Below, piece after piece: positions 35,109 through 43,951 of a stretch of 64,000 bases of DNA (its first letter is position 1; the number at the start of each line of letters is the position of its first letter). Origin of the DNA: Micavibrio_C sp046294845 (lineage in GTDB: Bacteria; Pseudomonadota; Alphaproteobacteria; Micavibrionales; Micavibrionaceae); NCBI GenBank assembly GCA_046294845.1, contig JBKBNU010000001.1:1426001-1490000 (forward strand). The letters are read 5' to 3'. The translations under genes and the position numbers were made by a program. The notes beneath the pieces were generated by a model. It was not told the DNA's origin, searched no databases, and saw only the letters and a program-made list of their open reading frames with translations.

Positions 35109-35858
35109 ATGATCCGCAAGTTTTGCTTTGTTGCTGCCACTGTATTTCTGGCCTCCTGCGCCACAGTCGTTGATGGCCAGATTCAGGATGTGACTATCGA
35201 AACACAAGGAGCAAAAAATACCCTGTGTTATATGCAGAACAGGGATTTCAGCTTCCGTTTCTACCCGCCGCAAACTCTGAAGGTTACAAAGTCACCTGAT
35301 CCGTTCACCATTCGCTGTCTGGCACCCGGTAACCGTGAAAAAACAATCGTTGTTAAGCCTGAACTGGCGCAGTCAACAGCTTACAACGCCGTGAATGCCG
35401 GCACGGGCGTGGCCGTGGATCATCTGTCGGCGGCTATGTATGAATTGCCGTCAAGGATCGTGATCACTTTTGAAGGCATGAAGCCGGAAGGCTACGCCCA
35501 ACCTCCGTATAACGAATTCTATGATAATTACCCCGAGTTGAAAGGGCTGGAGGAATTCCGCCCGGGTCAACCTGCTTTGCTGCGTGATGCCGGCACGACA
35601 ACACCTTCGCTTCAGCGAAGAGAGGCGGGCGCGGACTCTGGTTTATCCATGATCGTGGGGACGGAGCCTGTTGCCGAGGCAGCGCCAGCTGCCGATGCTG
35701 AAAATGGTTCCCCAAGTTTTTCCTCGCCGCAAGTCCCGTTAGGTAGCAAAGGTATGTCGGCGGATTCCCTGACACGTTCGATGAACCCGAATATTTTCGG
35801 TGGTTCATCGACGCCTGCAGCCAATAGCGCCCCTGTTAATATCAATACTGCTCCGTAA
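35109..35858 (+). CDS. Putative outer-membrane lipoprotein
   Basis: A 249-residue protein with a lipoprotein signal: hydrophobic core from about residue 5, lipobox LASC at about 14-17. The mature part begins ATVVDGQIQDVTIETQG and resembles the small family of conserved lipoproteins that start with a Thr/Val-rich strand; Cys residues in LCYMQN and IRCLAP may pair. The second half is a Ser/Pro/Ala-rich, probably disordered tail. The ATG at 35109 is the best start because only it places the lipobox correctly. The Mur-ligase gene starts 10 bases after its stop. Confidence 0.7.
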   Translation: MIRKFCFVAATVFLASCATVVDGQIQDVTIETQGAKNTLCYMQNRDFSFRFYPPQTLKVTKSPDPFTIRCLAPGNREKTIVVKPELAQSTAYNAVNAGTGVAVDHLSAAMYELPSRIVITFEGMKPEGYAQPPYNEFYDNYPELKGLEEFRPGQPALLRDAGTTTPSLQRREAGADSGLSMIVGTEPVAEAAPAADAENGSPSFSSPQVPLGSKGMSADSLTRSMNPNIFGGSSTPAANSAPVNINTAP

Positions 35859-35868
35859 GGTTTGTATT

Positions 35869-37278
35869 TTGTCTTCGCCTGTATATTTTTTCTGCGGTGT
35901 TGGCGGTAGCGGTATGAGTGCTCTGGCGCTCGCTTTGCTGGCGCGTGGGTATGAAGTGCGCGGTTCCGACCGCAGTCATGATAAGGGACAGACGCCTGAA
36001 AAATTCGAAAAGCTGGCAGAGGCCGGTGTCAAACTCTATCCGCAGGACGGATCGGGCATTGACGAGGCTGTTTCTGTGCTTGTGGTGTCGAGCGCCATTG
36101 AAGAAACAATCCCCGATGTAAGGGCGGCCAGAAACAATAGCGTTGCCATTCAAAAGCGCGCCGAGGTTCTGGCAGAGCTTTTTAATCGCTCCCGCGGGAT
36201 TGCTGTCGGTGGGACCAGTGGCAAATCAACAGTGACCGCGATGATGGGGCATATTTTTGAAAGCGCCGGTCTGGATGCTACCATGATCAATGGCGCTGTC
36301 ATGATGGATGCTGCGGGGGCCAATCGCAAAGGACTTGGCAATGCCATGATCGGTCAAGGCGATATCATGGTGATCGAGGCTGATGAAAGCGATGGTTCGA
36401 TTGCTTATTACGAACCGGCTATTTCCGTTCTGACGAATGTGACACTCGATCATAAACCGGTTGAGGAAATAAGACCGCTCTTTGCCGATTTTCTGATCAA
36501 GGCCAAGGAAGGATGCGTTGTTAATCGCGATGACCCTGAAAGCGCTGTTATTCTTCAATCCAATAGTCCGTCGAATGTGACCGGTTTCAGCCTTAAAGAT
36601 CCGCAAGCTGATTTCTTTGCCGATGATATTTCATACAGCGCCCATGGTGCGGCAAAATTTCGCATTACTGAAAAATTCACAGGTTTGTCCGAAGTATGCA
36701 CATTGAAAGTTCCGGGCCGTCACAATGTTGAAAATGCGCTCGCGGCCTTGGCGGCGTCCCGCATGGCAGGCGTGTCTTTGCAAAACTGTGTCGGGGCGCT
36801 TGCCGATTTTGGCGGTGTCAAACGACGTCTGGAATATGTAGGCGAAGAAAAGGGCGTGGCGGTTATTGATGACTTCGCGCATAACCCCGATAAAATCAGG
36901 GCCTCGCTTGAGGCGCTTTCTCAAACGGCAGGGCGCAAAATTGTCATCTTTCAGCCCCATGGCTTCGGGCCGATGAAAATGATGCGGCAGGAAATTACGC
37001 AATCTTTTGCCGATGGTATGGATGCCAGCGACATTTTGATTATGCCCGATATCTTCTATGCGGGCGGTACAGCTAGCAAGGATATATCCTCGGCTGATCT
37101 GATTGCCGATGTCAAAGGTAAGGGGCGTCAGGCTGTTTATCTGGCCACACGCCCCGAGATCAGGACCTATCTGAAGTCGCAGGCGCAAAGTGGTGACAGG
37201 ATTATCGTAATGGGGGCCCGCGATGACACATTGCCTGGATTTTGTCAGGATATCCTGATGGATATGAAGGCCGTGTAA
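35869..37278 (+). CDS. MurC/Mpl-type amino-acid ligase
   Basis: A 469-residue ATP-dependent ligase that would join an amino acid or peptide to a UDP-muramyl or related substrate. The N-terminus has the MurC/Mpl Rossmann loop GVGGSGMSALALA; the ATP loop is GGTSGKST (114-121); later signatures include EADESDGSI, LTNVTLDHK and DDFAHNPDKI, with GGVKRRLE between. DDFAHNP is closer to Mpl's DDFAHHP than to MurC's DDYGHHP. Mpl recycles murein tripeptide; MurC adds L-alanine. Being outside any cell-wall gene cluster favours an Mpl-like or novel role. Start is the TTG at 35869, with TAAGG overlapping the previous stop region. Confidence 0.8.
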   Translation: MSSPVYFFCGVGGSGMSALALALLARGYEVRGSDRSHDKGQTPEKFEKLAEAGVKLYPQDGSGIDEAVSVLVVSSAIEETIPDVRAARNNSVAIQKRAEVLAELFNRSRGIAVGGTSGKSTVTAMMGHIFESAGLDATMINGAVMMDAAGANRKGLGNAMIGQGDIMVIEADESDGSIAYYEPAISVLTNVTLDHKPVEEIRPLFADFLIKAKEGCVVNRDDPESAVILQSNSPSNVTGFSLKDPQADFFADDISYSAHGAAKFRITEKFTGLSEVCTLKVPGRHNVENALAALAASRMAGVSLQNCVGALADFGGVKRRLEYVGEEKGVAVIDDFAHNPDKIRASLEALSQTAGRKIVIFQPHGFGPMKMMRQEITQSFADGMDASDILIMPDIFYAGGTASKDISSADLIADVKGKGRQAVYLATRPEIRTYLKSQAQSGDRIIVMGARDDTLPGFCQDILMDMKAV

Positions 37279-37865
37279 TGGATATAAAACAAATACTCTC
37301 GGTTATCGGGATGTGTCTGGCTGTTTACTGTCTCTTTCCGTACTACATCGCGATTTTGAAGCGTAAGGCCAAGCCCCACATTTTTACATGGGTTATCTTT
37401 GGAATTATCACCTCTCTTGCCGCGGCTATTCAATTTTCGGAAGGTGGCGGATCGGGGGCATGGATTGTAGGCCTCAATGGGGCGCTGTGCCTGACTGTTG
37501 TAGTGCTATCTTTAAAGTTTGGTGAAAAACAAATTACAAAAGGTGACTGGCTTGTCTTTGTTGTGGCCTTGTCTGCTGTGCCTGTGTGGTTGCTTGCCAA
37601 TAACCCGCTGTGGGCCGTGCTGATTTTACTCATGATCGAAATTTTTGCCTATTATCCAACATTACGAAAATCATGGCTGCGTCCTCATGAGGAAGTGATA
37701 CAAACATGGCTTCTCGGGGCAATAACTTTCCTGCTTTCTGTGCTGGCCTTGGAAGAATACAGCTTCACAACGGCGGCTTATCCGGCGTTCGTATCCAGCA
37801 TCAATTTTATGCTGGCTGGCCTGCTGCTATACAGACGGCGGGCCTTGGCAAAAGCATCTCTTTAA
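37278..37865 (+). CDS. Polytopic membrane protein, PQ-loop-like
   Basis: A 195-residue protein with about seven hydrophobic segments covering nearly its whole length. The first segment and following loop (YCLFPYYIAILKRKAKPHIFTW) resemble the PQ-loop/SWEET pattern of a Pro in a membrane helix followed by a basic loop and a Ser/Thr-Trp, suggesting a small-molecule transporter or scaffold. The match is by eye. The ATG overlaps the ligase stop (TAATG), so it is translated with it; a substrate for or product of that ligase is a possible cargo. Confidence 0.6.
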   Translation: MDIKQILSVIGMCLAVYCLFPYYIAILKRKAKPHIFTWVIFGIITSLAAAIQFSEGGGSGAWIVGLNGALCLTVVVLSLKFGEKQITKGDWLVFVVALSAVPVWLLANNPLWAVLILLMIEIFAYYPTLRKSWLRPHEEVIQTWLLGAITFLLSVLALEEYSFTTAAYPAFVSSINFMLAGLLLYRRRALAKASL

Positions 37866-37869
37866 AAGC

Positions 37870-38658
37870 TTAAGGACGAGGTAGAGGCGCAGGGCGGCGG
37901 GCTGTCGTTATAGGCCCCAGTCTGTTAATGACATCCTGCACGGGCTCGATCGCTACTTTCATGAATTGTTCTGTGGCGCTGATGACGTTCTTGGGGTCGA
38001 GCATAATCCCGACATGGCCTTTGAAGAAGACAACATCGCCGCGATCAATCTGCGCCACGGGAATGACCTTGCCGACTTTATGGGATTTTTCCTGCAGATC
38101 GGCATCGCGGGGAATATGTTTGAATCCTGCCCGTAGCAAAGAAATCTGCACCAGCCCCGAACAATCAATGCCATTATTATGGCGTCCGGCATATCCATAC
38201 GGGCGTTCGGCAAAGCGCAAGGCCTGGCTCACGTGATCGATACGCTGCTTCAGATCGCTGACAGGTTTGATATGGCTGGTCGGGACCCATCCTTTATCCT
38301 CGATATAGGAAAAATTATTGACCTGCTGCTTCGGCACGACAATCAAGCGCGACATGAAGCTTAAGGTCTGAAGCGGACGGGAATGGAGGTCTGGCTGCGG
38401 GTAAACATGTGTTAGCGTATTATCAACAAAATGGGTTGCCGGTTTGGTAATCGAGGTCAGATGACAAGGATTAACATAGCCCTCATAGGCGTCATGGGCA
38501 CAACGTCCATAGGCCAGGCCGGATTCAAAACGCTCGACAATAAATTTCTCACCATACAGAAGCTGGGACTCGCGCCGCCCGATCAGGTCACCGGGCGTTG
38601 CTGATTCCATGACATCGGCAACGGAGACAGTAATCCTGTATTTCTGTTTACGGTTCAT
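37870..38658 (-). CDS. NlpC/P60 family cysteine peptidase with N-terminal SH3 domains
   Basis: A 262-residue enzyme likely to cleave peptide bonds in murein peptides. Two SH3b-like segments cover about 10-130 (YGEKFIVERFESGLAYGRCAHD, then VYPQPDLHSRPLQTLS). The NlpC/P60 core follows: catalytic Cys166 in DCSGLVQ and His215 in GHVGIM; the third position near ISATEQ lacks the usual His. No signal peptide is seen, so it may act on recycled muropeptides in the cytoplasm, as in similar alphaproteobacterial genes paired with M17 peptidases. It overlaps the upstream aminopeptidase gene by four bases. A role in peptide recycling is inference. Confidence 0.85.
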   Translation of the reverse strand: MNRKQKYRITVSVADVMESATPGDLIGRRESQLLYGEKFIVERFESGLAYGRCAHDAYEGYVNPCHLTSITKPATHFVDNTLTHVYPQPDLHSRPLQTLSFMSRLIVVPKQQVNNFSYIEDKGWVPTSHIKPVSDLKQRIDHVSQALRFAERPYGYAGRHNNGIDCSGLVQISLLRAGFKHIPRDADLQEKSHKVGKVIPVAQIDRGDVVFFKGHVGIMLDPKNVISATEQFMKVAIEPVQDVINRLGPITTARRPAPLPRP

Positions 38659-40160
38659 TTTGCCTTTTTCGTTTTTTTCTTCGGTGCCGCCTTCGCTTTA
38701 GCGGCGGTCTTTGCGGGAGCCGATTTCTTGCCGCTATAGCGGTCATTGATAGCGGCATACAAAGCGTGCAGACCCATTTCTGTCCCACCCTTGGTACGGC
38801 CTATGCGACCACCCGTTTCCCATGCGAATAAATCAATGTGTACCCAATCGATCTTCGGGTCAACAAAACTTTCCAGAAACAAGCCGGCGTGGATGGTTCC
38901 TCCACGCGCGTTGGCGTTATTGTTGATGTCGGCTATGTCGCTGGCCAGAAACTTTTTATAGTTCTGGATCAAAGGCAGAGGCCACAGATTGTCATTGACC
39001 TTCTCGCTGATATCCTTGATCCGGAAGGCCAGAGTTTGGTTGTTCGAGAGCAGGGCCGGAACCTCGGGGCCCATGGCCACACCGCCGGTCAGGGTTGCAA
39101 AATCAACCATCAGGTCGGGCTTTTCTTCCGAAGCCCATGTCAGGGCATCGGCAAGGATCAGGCGGCCTTCGGCATCTGTATTGCCAATCTCGACGGTTAA
39201 GCCCTTGCGGCTGCCGATGACATCAGAGGGGCGAAAGGATTCACCTGATACGGAATTTTCGACGGCGGGGATCAGCACGCGCAGACGCACGGGCAATTTA
39301 TGACGCATGATAAGCAGCGCCAGCGCCAGAACGTGCGCTGCCCCGCCCATATCCTTTTTCATGGTGTACATGGCCGCAGAGGGTTTGAGGTCCAATCCCC
39401 CTGTATCAAAGCAAACACCTTTGCCGATCAAGGTCACTTTAGGGTGCGCAGGATCGCCCCATTTCAAATCAATCAGACGCGGACGGCGCGGGCTGCCTTG
39501 GCCTACGGCATAGATCAGCGGGAAGTTTTGCGCGCGCAATTCTTCATCCCTGATAACCTTTATGGTCATTTCTTCGTTTTTGGCAAAACCCCTAATCACT
39601 TTCTCCAGTTCATCCGGTCCCATATCATTGGCGGGAATATTGATCAGGGACCGTACAGTGATCATCGCCTCGATAAAGGCCAGTGCCGATTTTTTATCCG
39701 CACCTTTGGGCCAGACCAGACGGGGCAGGGCGGTTGTTTTCTTTTGCTTGTAAGCCTCAAAGCGATAGCCGCCAATGCCCCAGCCAATGCAGGCCTGCGT
39801 CAGATCATCACCCTTCAATCCTTCAAGTGTAAAAGTTTTTTCTTTGAGCGCTTGCTCGCTCAGTGTCCGCAGCAGGTAGTCACAGGCAATGGCCATGTCA
39901 TAGGTCTGCACAGGATCATTTACGCCGACAACAATGCCGGAGAGCGCGCCATCCGCACCATAGAGCGGTAACACCTGCCCCGCACGTGCTGCGAAACCTG
40001 TTTCTGTAACCCGCTGTCTGAGGGCCTTGTCCTGTGTCTTGATCCATGCGGCAAAGTGACCGGACGACAGGGCCGTCACCGGCAAGGATGATTTGCCAGC
40101 GTTGGCCGCAAAATTCTCGGGCAGTTTCAAAACAGATTTCAAATGCGGGGCGATACTCAT
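38655..40160 (-). CDS. M17 leucyl aminopeptidase family protein
   Basis: A 501-residue cytosolic metallopeptidase. The M17 signature NTDAEGRL is intact, as are the metal-binding VTLIGKGVCFDTGGLDLK region and the following KKDMGGAA segment. The N-terminal domain (about 1-170) is less conserved than in PepA, as usual in this subgroup. The C-terminus ends in a Lys/Ala tail (AKAKAAPKKKTKKAK), probably disordered. It is the first gene of a two-gene operon with the NlpC/P60 peptidase; together they could degrade muropeptides to amino acids. Confidence 0.9.
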   Translation of the reverse strand: MSIAPHLKSVLKLPENFAANAGKSSLPVTALSSGHFAAWIKTQDKALRQRVTETGFAARAGQVLPLYGADGALSGIVVGVNDPVQTYDMAIACDYLLRTLSEQALKEKTFTLEGLKGDDLTQACIGWGIGGYRFEAYKQKKTTALPRLVWPKGADKKSALAFIEAMITVRSLINIPANDMGPDELEKVIRGFAKNEEMTIKVIRDEELRAQNFPLIYAVGQGSPRRPRLIDLKWGDPAHPKVTLIGKGVCFDTGGLDLKPSAAMYTMKKDMGGAAHVLALALLIMRHKLPVRLRVLIPAVENSVSGESFRPSDVIGSRKGLTVEIGNTDAEGRLILADALTWASEEKPDLMVDFATLTGGVAMGPEVPALLSNNQTLAFRIKDISEKVNDNLWPLPLIQNYKKFLASDIADINNNANARGGTIHAGLFLESFVDPKIDWVHIDLFAWETGGRIGRTKGGTEMGLHALYAAINDRYSGKKSAPAKTAAKAKAAPKKKTKKAK

Positions 40161-40398
40161 GACATCTTCCTTGGGTAATGCGGATTAAAGGGGGGCATGG
40201 TGGCCAGCGCCCTCGCGGTTATGATGCCTATTATGGGGGTTCTGCTGCGTCCTGCAATCCACGGCAAGACAGGCGACAAAATACCCCACAGATTTTGGAT
40301 TATGAAAATATTTTATGTGGGCAGGGTGGTATAAACTATTGATCTGTGCCCCGATTACTGGTAACTCATACGCCTGCCCCTTAAGGGGGATTATGGAT
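40161..40398. other. Intergenic region between the M17 peptidase and tRNA-Ser
   Basis: This 238-base gap must hold the promoter of the aminopeptidase gene (leftward) and of tRNA-Ser (rightward). A TATAAA at about 40331-40336, about 65 bases before the tRNA, is a possible -10 element, but its -35 is poor. An inverted pair CCCACA/TGTGGG about 25 bases apart flanks an AT-rich centre. I see no open reading frame here. Confidence 0.3.
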
Positions 40399-40523
<125 letters not shown>

Positions 40524-40546
40524 ATTATTAATAACGAAGGGGGAGA

Positions 40547-40679
40547 GGGCGAGAACCATCAGGGTTCGACAAAACGCGGATAGCGTTTTGGACATCGCAA
40601 GGCGCATAGCGCCGAGATGCCCCTTGAGGGACAAAAACACAAGGAACGCGTGTTTTTGGTCAATCCTCCCGTTCCGCCA
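40547..40679 (+). pseudogene. Second, interrupted tRNA-Ser 3' half
   Basis: Upstream of direct-repeat copy 2, the segment GGGCGAGAACC-ATC-AGGGTTCGA (40547-40569) aligns, with small gaps, to the variable arm and T-loop of the intact tRNA (GGGGAAAC...ATCGAGGGTTCGA). The matching second half of the T-arm and the acceptor strand resume at 40662. Thus a partial tRNA-Ser copy appears split in its T-loop by a 92-base insert of hairpins. There is no 5' half, so it cannot make a tRNA. The left-side alignment is short and could be partly chance. Confidence 0.5.
40570..40661 (+). repeat. 92-base tandem hairpin element
   Basis: A compact series of palindromes: an 8-base perfect stem (CAAAACGC/GCGTTTTG, loop GGATA) at 40570-40590; a compound stem with GGCGC-ATA-GCGCC core enclosed by CATC/GATG; a short CCC/GGG hairpin; and an 8-base stem (AAAAACAC/GTGTTTTT) near the right end. 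No reading frame is evident. It looks like a palindromic repeat element or a structured RNA piece. I see no second copy in this window. Confidence 0.6.
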
Positions 40680-40712
40680 TTAATAATAAAGGCCTCCTCA
40701 AAGGGGGCCTTT
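40662..40712 (+). repeat. Direct repeat copy 2: tRNA-Ser 3' end plus terminator hairpin
   Basis: This copy repeats 40472-40523 with one base deleted in the T-arm and one substitution in the hairpin loop. It includes CCGTTCCGCCA and a hairpin with GGCCTCC/GGGGGCC followed by five T, so it would terminate transcription arriving from the left. The metallophosphoesterase gene starts about 70 bases further on. Confidence 0.85.
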
Positions 40713-40780
40713 TTATTATGTTGCACCGTTTTTTGATGTACGATTTACCATCACGGATATTTAACCGGAAGGAATATCGA

Positions 40781-41641
40781 GTGCTGCCTTACCTAAAAAG
40801 TCTCTCAACAGGAGATACTATAACTCTCATCATTCTGCTCATTTGTTTAATAATAGGTGTGTATGGTTCTTTTATTGAGCCGTTCAGGCTGAAGGTGACA
40901 CGTTGGGATGTTCGTACTGAAAAATGGACTTATCAGCGTGAACTGAAGATCGCTGTGCTGACAGATATGCACATGATATGGCCATGGATGACAAGAAAAC
41001 ACCTGATGAAGGCGGTTGAGAAAGCAAATAGCCTTCAGCCGGATATTATTGTTTTGCTAGGCGATTACGTCGCCACCCATCCATTTGGCATCCAACTAAA
41101 TCCTGAAAAATCTCTGGAGCCTCTAAAAAAACTATCGGCCCGATGCGGGGTGTATGCTGTTTTGGGTAATCATGATTTGCATCCTCGTAGTTCTTGGCCT
41201 GAAGCGCTGAAGGCAACAGATATTCCTGTCCTTATAAACCAATCGTTGCCGGTTGATTGTGATGGCGAGAAGTTCTGGATCGCGGGTTTAGACGAATTGT
41301 GGTGGGGTAAGGCAGACATTAAAAAAACTCTGGAGGGGGTTGAGAATGATAGCCCTGTATTGCTAATGATGCATAACCCTGATTCATTTCCGGATGTGCC
41401 TGAAAATGTTGCTCTTAGTATGGCGGGGCATACACATGGGGGACAGATTAGGTTTCCGTTTATAGGTTCACTATCTATTGTTGTCCCTTCCAAGTACGGT
41501 AATCGTTACGCCTATGGCCATGTAAAAGAGGGTAATAAAGATATAGTAATTTCAAGCGGTATAGGGATGACAGGAATACCTCTCAGGCTTTTCAATCCCC
41601 CTGAAGTTGGTTTGATTGTTTTAAGTGGTACTGAGCATTGA
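40781..41641 (+). CDS. Membrane-anchored metallophosphoesterase (YkuE/LpxG-like)
   Basis: A 286-residue calcineurin-type phosphoesterase. One membrane helix (about 13-32) is followed by the catalytic domain with all five metal blocks: DMH (62-64), GDY (94-96), GNHD (129-132), MHNPD with His198, and GHTHGGQ (216-222). Similar proteins (YkuE, LpxG) act on membrane phospholipid or UDP-diacylglucosamine; the exact substrate is unknown. I chose the GTG at 40781, which has a GGAAGGA site seven bases upstream; the upstream ATGs at 40718 and 40736 lack a site and the first lies at the edge of the repeat hairpin. A terminator follows. Confidence 0.85.
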   Translation: MLPYLKSLSTGDTITLIILLICLIIGVYGSFIEPFRLKVTRWDVRTEKWTYQRELKIAVLTDMHMIWPWMTRKHLMKAVEKANSLQPDIIVLLGDYVATHPFGIQLNPEKSLEPLKKLSARCGVYAVLGNHDLHPRSSWPEALKATDIPVLINQSLPVDCDGEKFWIAGLDELWWGKADIKKTLEGVENDSPVLLMMHNPDSFPDVPENVALSMAGHTHGGQIRFPFIGSLSIVVPSKYGNRYAYGHVKEGNKDIVISSGIGMTGIPLRLFNPPEVGLIVLSGTEH

Positions 41642-41658
41642 TGCAGTGTTTATAATCA

Positions 41659-41686
41659 AAAGCCCCCAATCGGGGGCTTTTTGTTG
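41659..41686 (+). terminator. Rho-independent terminator after the metallophosphoesterase
   Basis: AAAGCCCCC and GGGGGCTTT form a near-perfect stem around AATC, followed by T-run TTTTTG. The symmetric A and T flanks let it act on both strands, serving also the converging unknown gene that ends at 41700. Confidence 0.85.
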
Positions 41687-41699
41687 AGAGTATTTTCTG

Positions 41700-42944
41700 T
41701 TACAGCGGCCTTGGCGTGAAGGCGGGGGCGGCGCTGACGGGTCTGGCCTCAAAGCCGGGGATGTTTTTCTGGCGGCACAGGGTGCTGATTTCGCTGCGTT
41801 GTTGTTTGAACCATTCGCCGCTATGAACATCGGTGCAGAGTTTCAAATAATCCTGTGCGCTTCTCAGAACATAGAGAGCTCTTTGGCGCTTTTCATCGGG
41901 GCGCAGCCAGGCGGCATAGCCACCGGCGAGGGGACCGTATTTACCCTTGCCGATTTTGCGTGCTTCCTCTTCGGCGGTTGTTGTGCCGGATGTGATGTTC
42001 TCGAATATTTTTTGGGCCAGAGTCTGGTTGCGGGGGATGTCTTGCCCGTCATTAAGGACGGCTCTCAGGAATGCTGCCAGCGTGCGCTCGGCAATCGGCT
42101 TGGCAAAGCCTTCCAGTGTTTCCAGATTTTTGATGGTTTGCTTGGCAATCGCGCCTACTTCTTCGGGCGTGATTTTTTCTTCATGTTTCCATGTATCTTC
42201 ACGCTTCCATTTCACGCCATCATAACCTTCCAGCATTTGTACGAGATGATGGTCGGAGCGGTCATTGCAGTTACTTTCGTAGAAAACATAACCGGAAACA
42301 CCCCCAATAGAAGGAGAGAACCTAAAAGCCTTTTCAATGACGGGATCGCCCATAACCGTATCAAAGCCTTCGCTGATGCGGGTATCTGTTTCCGGATATG
42401 CCGCCCAGATTTTGAGCAAGGCATCATGCATCATGTCTGCCTGTCCTTGGGTCAGGCCGCTTTTTTCACGGGTTATGGTTTTCCCGTTGTGACCTGCGGG
42501 TGTATCTTCGACAGTTTTCTGGTGAATGCGGCAAAGATCGAAAACGGTTTGAAAGGCTTGTCTTACTTCGGGGCCTTTGGCGGAAATGATTTCTTCAACT
42601 TCGGGAAAGAGGGTCGTCCATTGGGATGCCGGTTTTCTTTCCTCACGGTGCGGAGAGGCAAGTGCCATCAGGGACCAATATCTGTGGGCGCCACTATCCT
42701 CGTGCGCATTCTCGAGAAGCTGGTGTGCCATACTGAACATCGTCATGAAATACGCATCTTGCTGATGATAGTCCGCGCGCAGCAGATGCGGTTTTTTGGG
42801 GCCTTCCTGACGATAATCACCGCCATACCAGCCGCCATTTGAAAAGTCATGAAGATATCTGAAAAAATCGCGGGCAACTTCCTCGCGGCGGGTTTCATAC
42901 AGCTTTTCGGTGGGGCTTCCCATGATCCAGTCTCTCCTGTGCAT
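41700..42944 (-). CDS. Unknown 414-residue cytosolic protein
   Basis: I do not recognise this family. It is mostly helical, without signal peptide or membrane segments, rich in charged and aromatic residues. Cysteines are scattered (LCRIHQ, SNCNDRSD, LCTDVHSG, LCRQKN). The C-terminal 20 residues are Pro/Ala rich (FEARPVSAAPAFTPRPL), a tail style also seen on the 801-residue protein at 23.4 kb. The ATG at 42944 or one seven codons later (MGSPTEKL) could be the start. It is monocistronic. Confidence 0.6.
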   Translation of the reverse strand: MHRRDWIMGSPTEKLYETRREEVARDFFRYLHDFSNGGWYGGDYRQEGPKKPHLLRADYHQQDAYFMTMFSMAHQLLENAHEDSGAHRYWSLMALASPHREERKPASQWTTLFPEVEEIISAKGPEVRQAFQTVFDLCRIHQKTVEDTPAGHNGKTITREKSGLTQGQADMMHDALLKIWAAYPETDTRISEGFDTVMGDPVIEKAFRFSPSIGGVSGYVFYESNCNDRSDHHLVQMLEGYDGVKWKREDTWKHEEKITPEEVGAIAKQTIKNLETLEGFAKPIAERTLAAFLRAVLNDGQDIPRNQTLAQKIFENITSGTTTAEEEARKIGKGKYGPLAGGYAAWLRPDEKRQRALYVLRSAQDYLKLCTDVHSGEWFKQQRSEISTLCRQKNIPGFEARPVSAAPAFTPRPL

Positions 42945-43089
42945 TTAATTCCGTTACAGGAACCTAGTCAGAGGGGGTGTTTATGTCAATAAAATTCGAG
43001 GTTTATTAAGAAAATGTAATTTAAAACAACATGTTAGTAGGTTGCGGAGAGAGTTCAAAGCGCCATTTATTCCCAGATCGGGAGGGGGC

Positions 43090-43830
43090 CTAGCTTAGCT
43101 CCAAAATAAAAATTGCGGATAGGGCCAGTATGCTTATGACCGCGATACCCCAACCATGCCTTAACGATATCCTTTTCCTGATGAATTTTTTCATGAGTAA
43201 GATAAAAACTGCGGCACAGAGAGGTATCGAGGCTATAGTGTACACAATCATAATTGTGGGAGCGGACTCGGGATTGTACAAAGCGGATAATCCAAAGACG
43301 AAATAGAATCCTGTCATCATAGAAAAAAACAGAATGTTCATTGTAGATAATAGGAAAATAAAAAATCCGGTCATTCTTCTTGCGAATACTCGAGCATGAC
43401 TATTTTGTGCAGAGGATGATTTTTGTTTTCGATACTGTTCCAAAAAAAAGAATATGAACGAAACTAAGATTAAAAACCCTATTATTTTTATAAATGACAA
43501 GAGATTTATATCTTTAGAAGGCGTGCCTTCCCCCCTTGAAGGGCTGGATTTTTCTGACTGAGGCTGGTTGTGAGCCTGCCAATGGCTTTGTGCTGCATTT
43601 GCCATGTTATGAATGATTTCTGCGCAGGCTTCTGTCGTTGGAGGAGGGTTTGGGCAGTCACTGTATTCTACCTGACCTTGTTTAAGGGCCAGACAGCAGG
43701 CTTTTTGTGGCGTCGGCACAAAGGCATACGCTGCCCCGCTCTGGCAGGTACTGATAAGGCAACATAAAAAAATGATTGCTGACAGATTTCTGATCAAATG
43801 CCTTTTGAAAGAACAGGAGGAGAATATCAT
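43090..43830 (-). CDS. Unknown exported membrane protein
   Basis: A 246-residue protein of unknown family. Residues about 10-38 form a signal peptide or first helix; a short Cys-rich periplasmic segment follows (ACCLALKQG, SDCPNPP, EACAEII), then a Ser/Pro linker and three to four membrane helices (about 111-130, 153-176, 188-208 and 222-243). The layout, an N-terminal Cys-rich head with a membrane bundle, is unusual. The sequence is AT-rich. The ATG at 43830 is chosen because it begins the hydrophobic leader and has an AGGAGG site upstream. Confidence 0.6.
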   Translation of the reverse strand: MIFSSCSFKRHLIRNLSAIIFLCCLISTCQSGAAYAFVPTPQKACCLALKQGQVEYSDCPNPPPTTEACAEIIHNMANAAQSHWQAHNQPQSEKSSPSRGEGTPSKDINLLSFIKIIGFLILVSFIFFFLEQYRKQKSSSAQNSHARVFARRMTGFFIFLLSTMNILFFSMMTGFYFVFGLSALYNPESAPTIMIVYTIASIPLCAAVFILLMKKFIRKRISLRHGWGIAVISILALSAIFILELS

Positions 43831-43892
43831 ATGTGCCTCATAAGTTTTTAGTAATGCGTAGTATTTAAATATTAGGGAAAACCTTAAAGCGC

Positions 43893-43920
43893 TTGCCATT
43901 TATGACTTTAAGGCTACATT
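43893..43920 (+). promoter_or_regulatory. Candidate sigma-70 promoter for ohr
   Basis: TTGCCA (43893-43898) and TACATT (43915-43920) are separated by 16 bases and lie about 30 bases before the ohr start, which has a strong AAGGAGAG ribosome site. No OhrR-type repressor gene is next to it, so peroxide regulation cannot be inferred from position. Confidence 0.35.
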
Positions 43921-43951
43921 CGTTAAAGATTAAAACCAAGGAGAGATTGCC

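Noticed and set aside
40570..40661. Hairpin element as an insertion sequence
   Set aside because: It is too short for any transposase, and no target-site duplication other than the tRNA fragment is visible.
41799..42842. Open reading frame of 347 codons antisense to the unknown gene at 41700-42944
   Set aside because: Both frames are long. I kept the minus-strand one because its protein is charged and helical with normal composition, whereas the plus-strand product is unusually rich in Cys, Phe and Gly and has no ribosome site.
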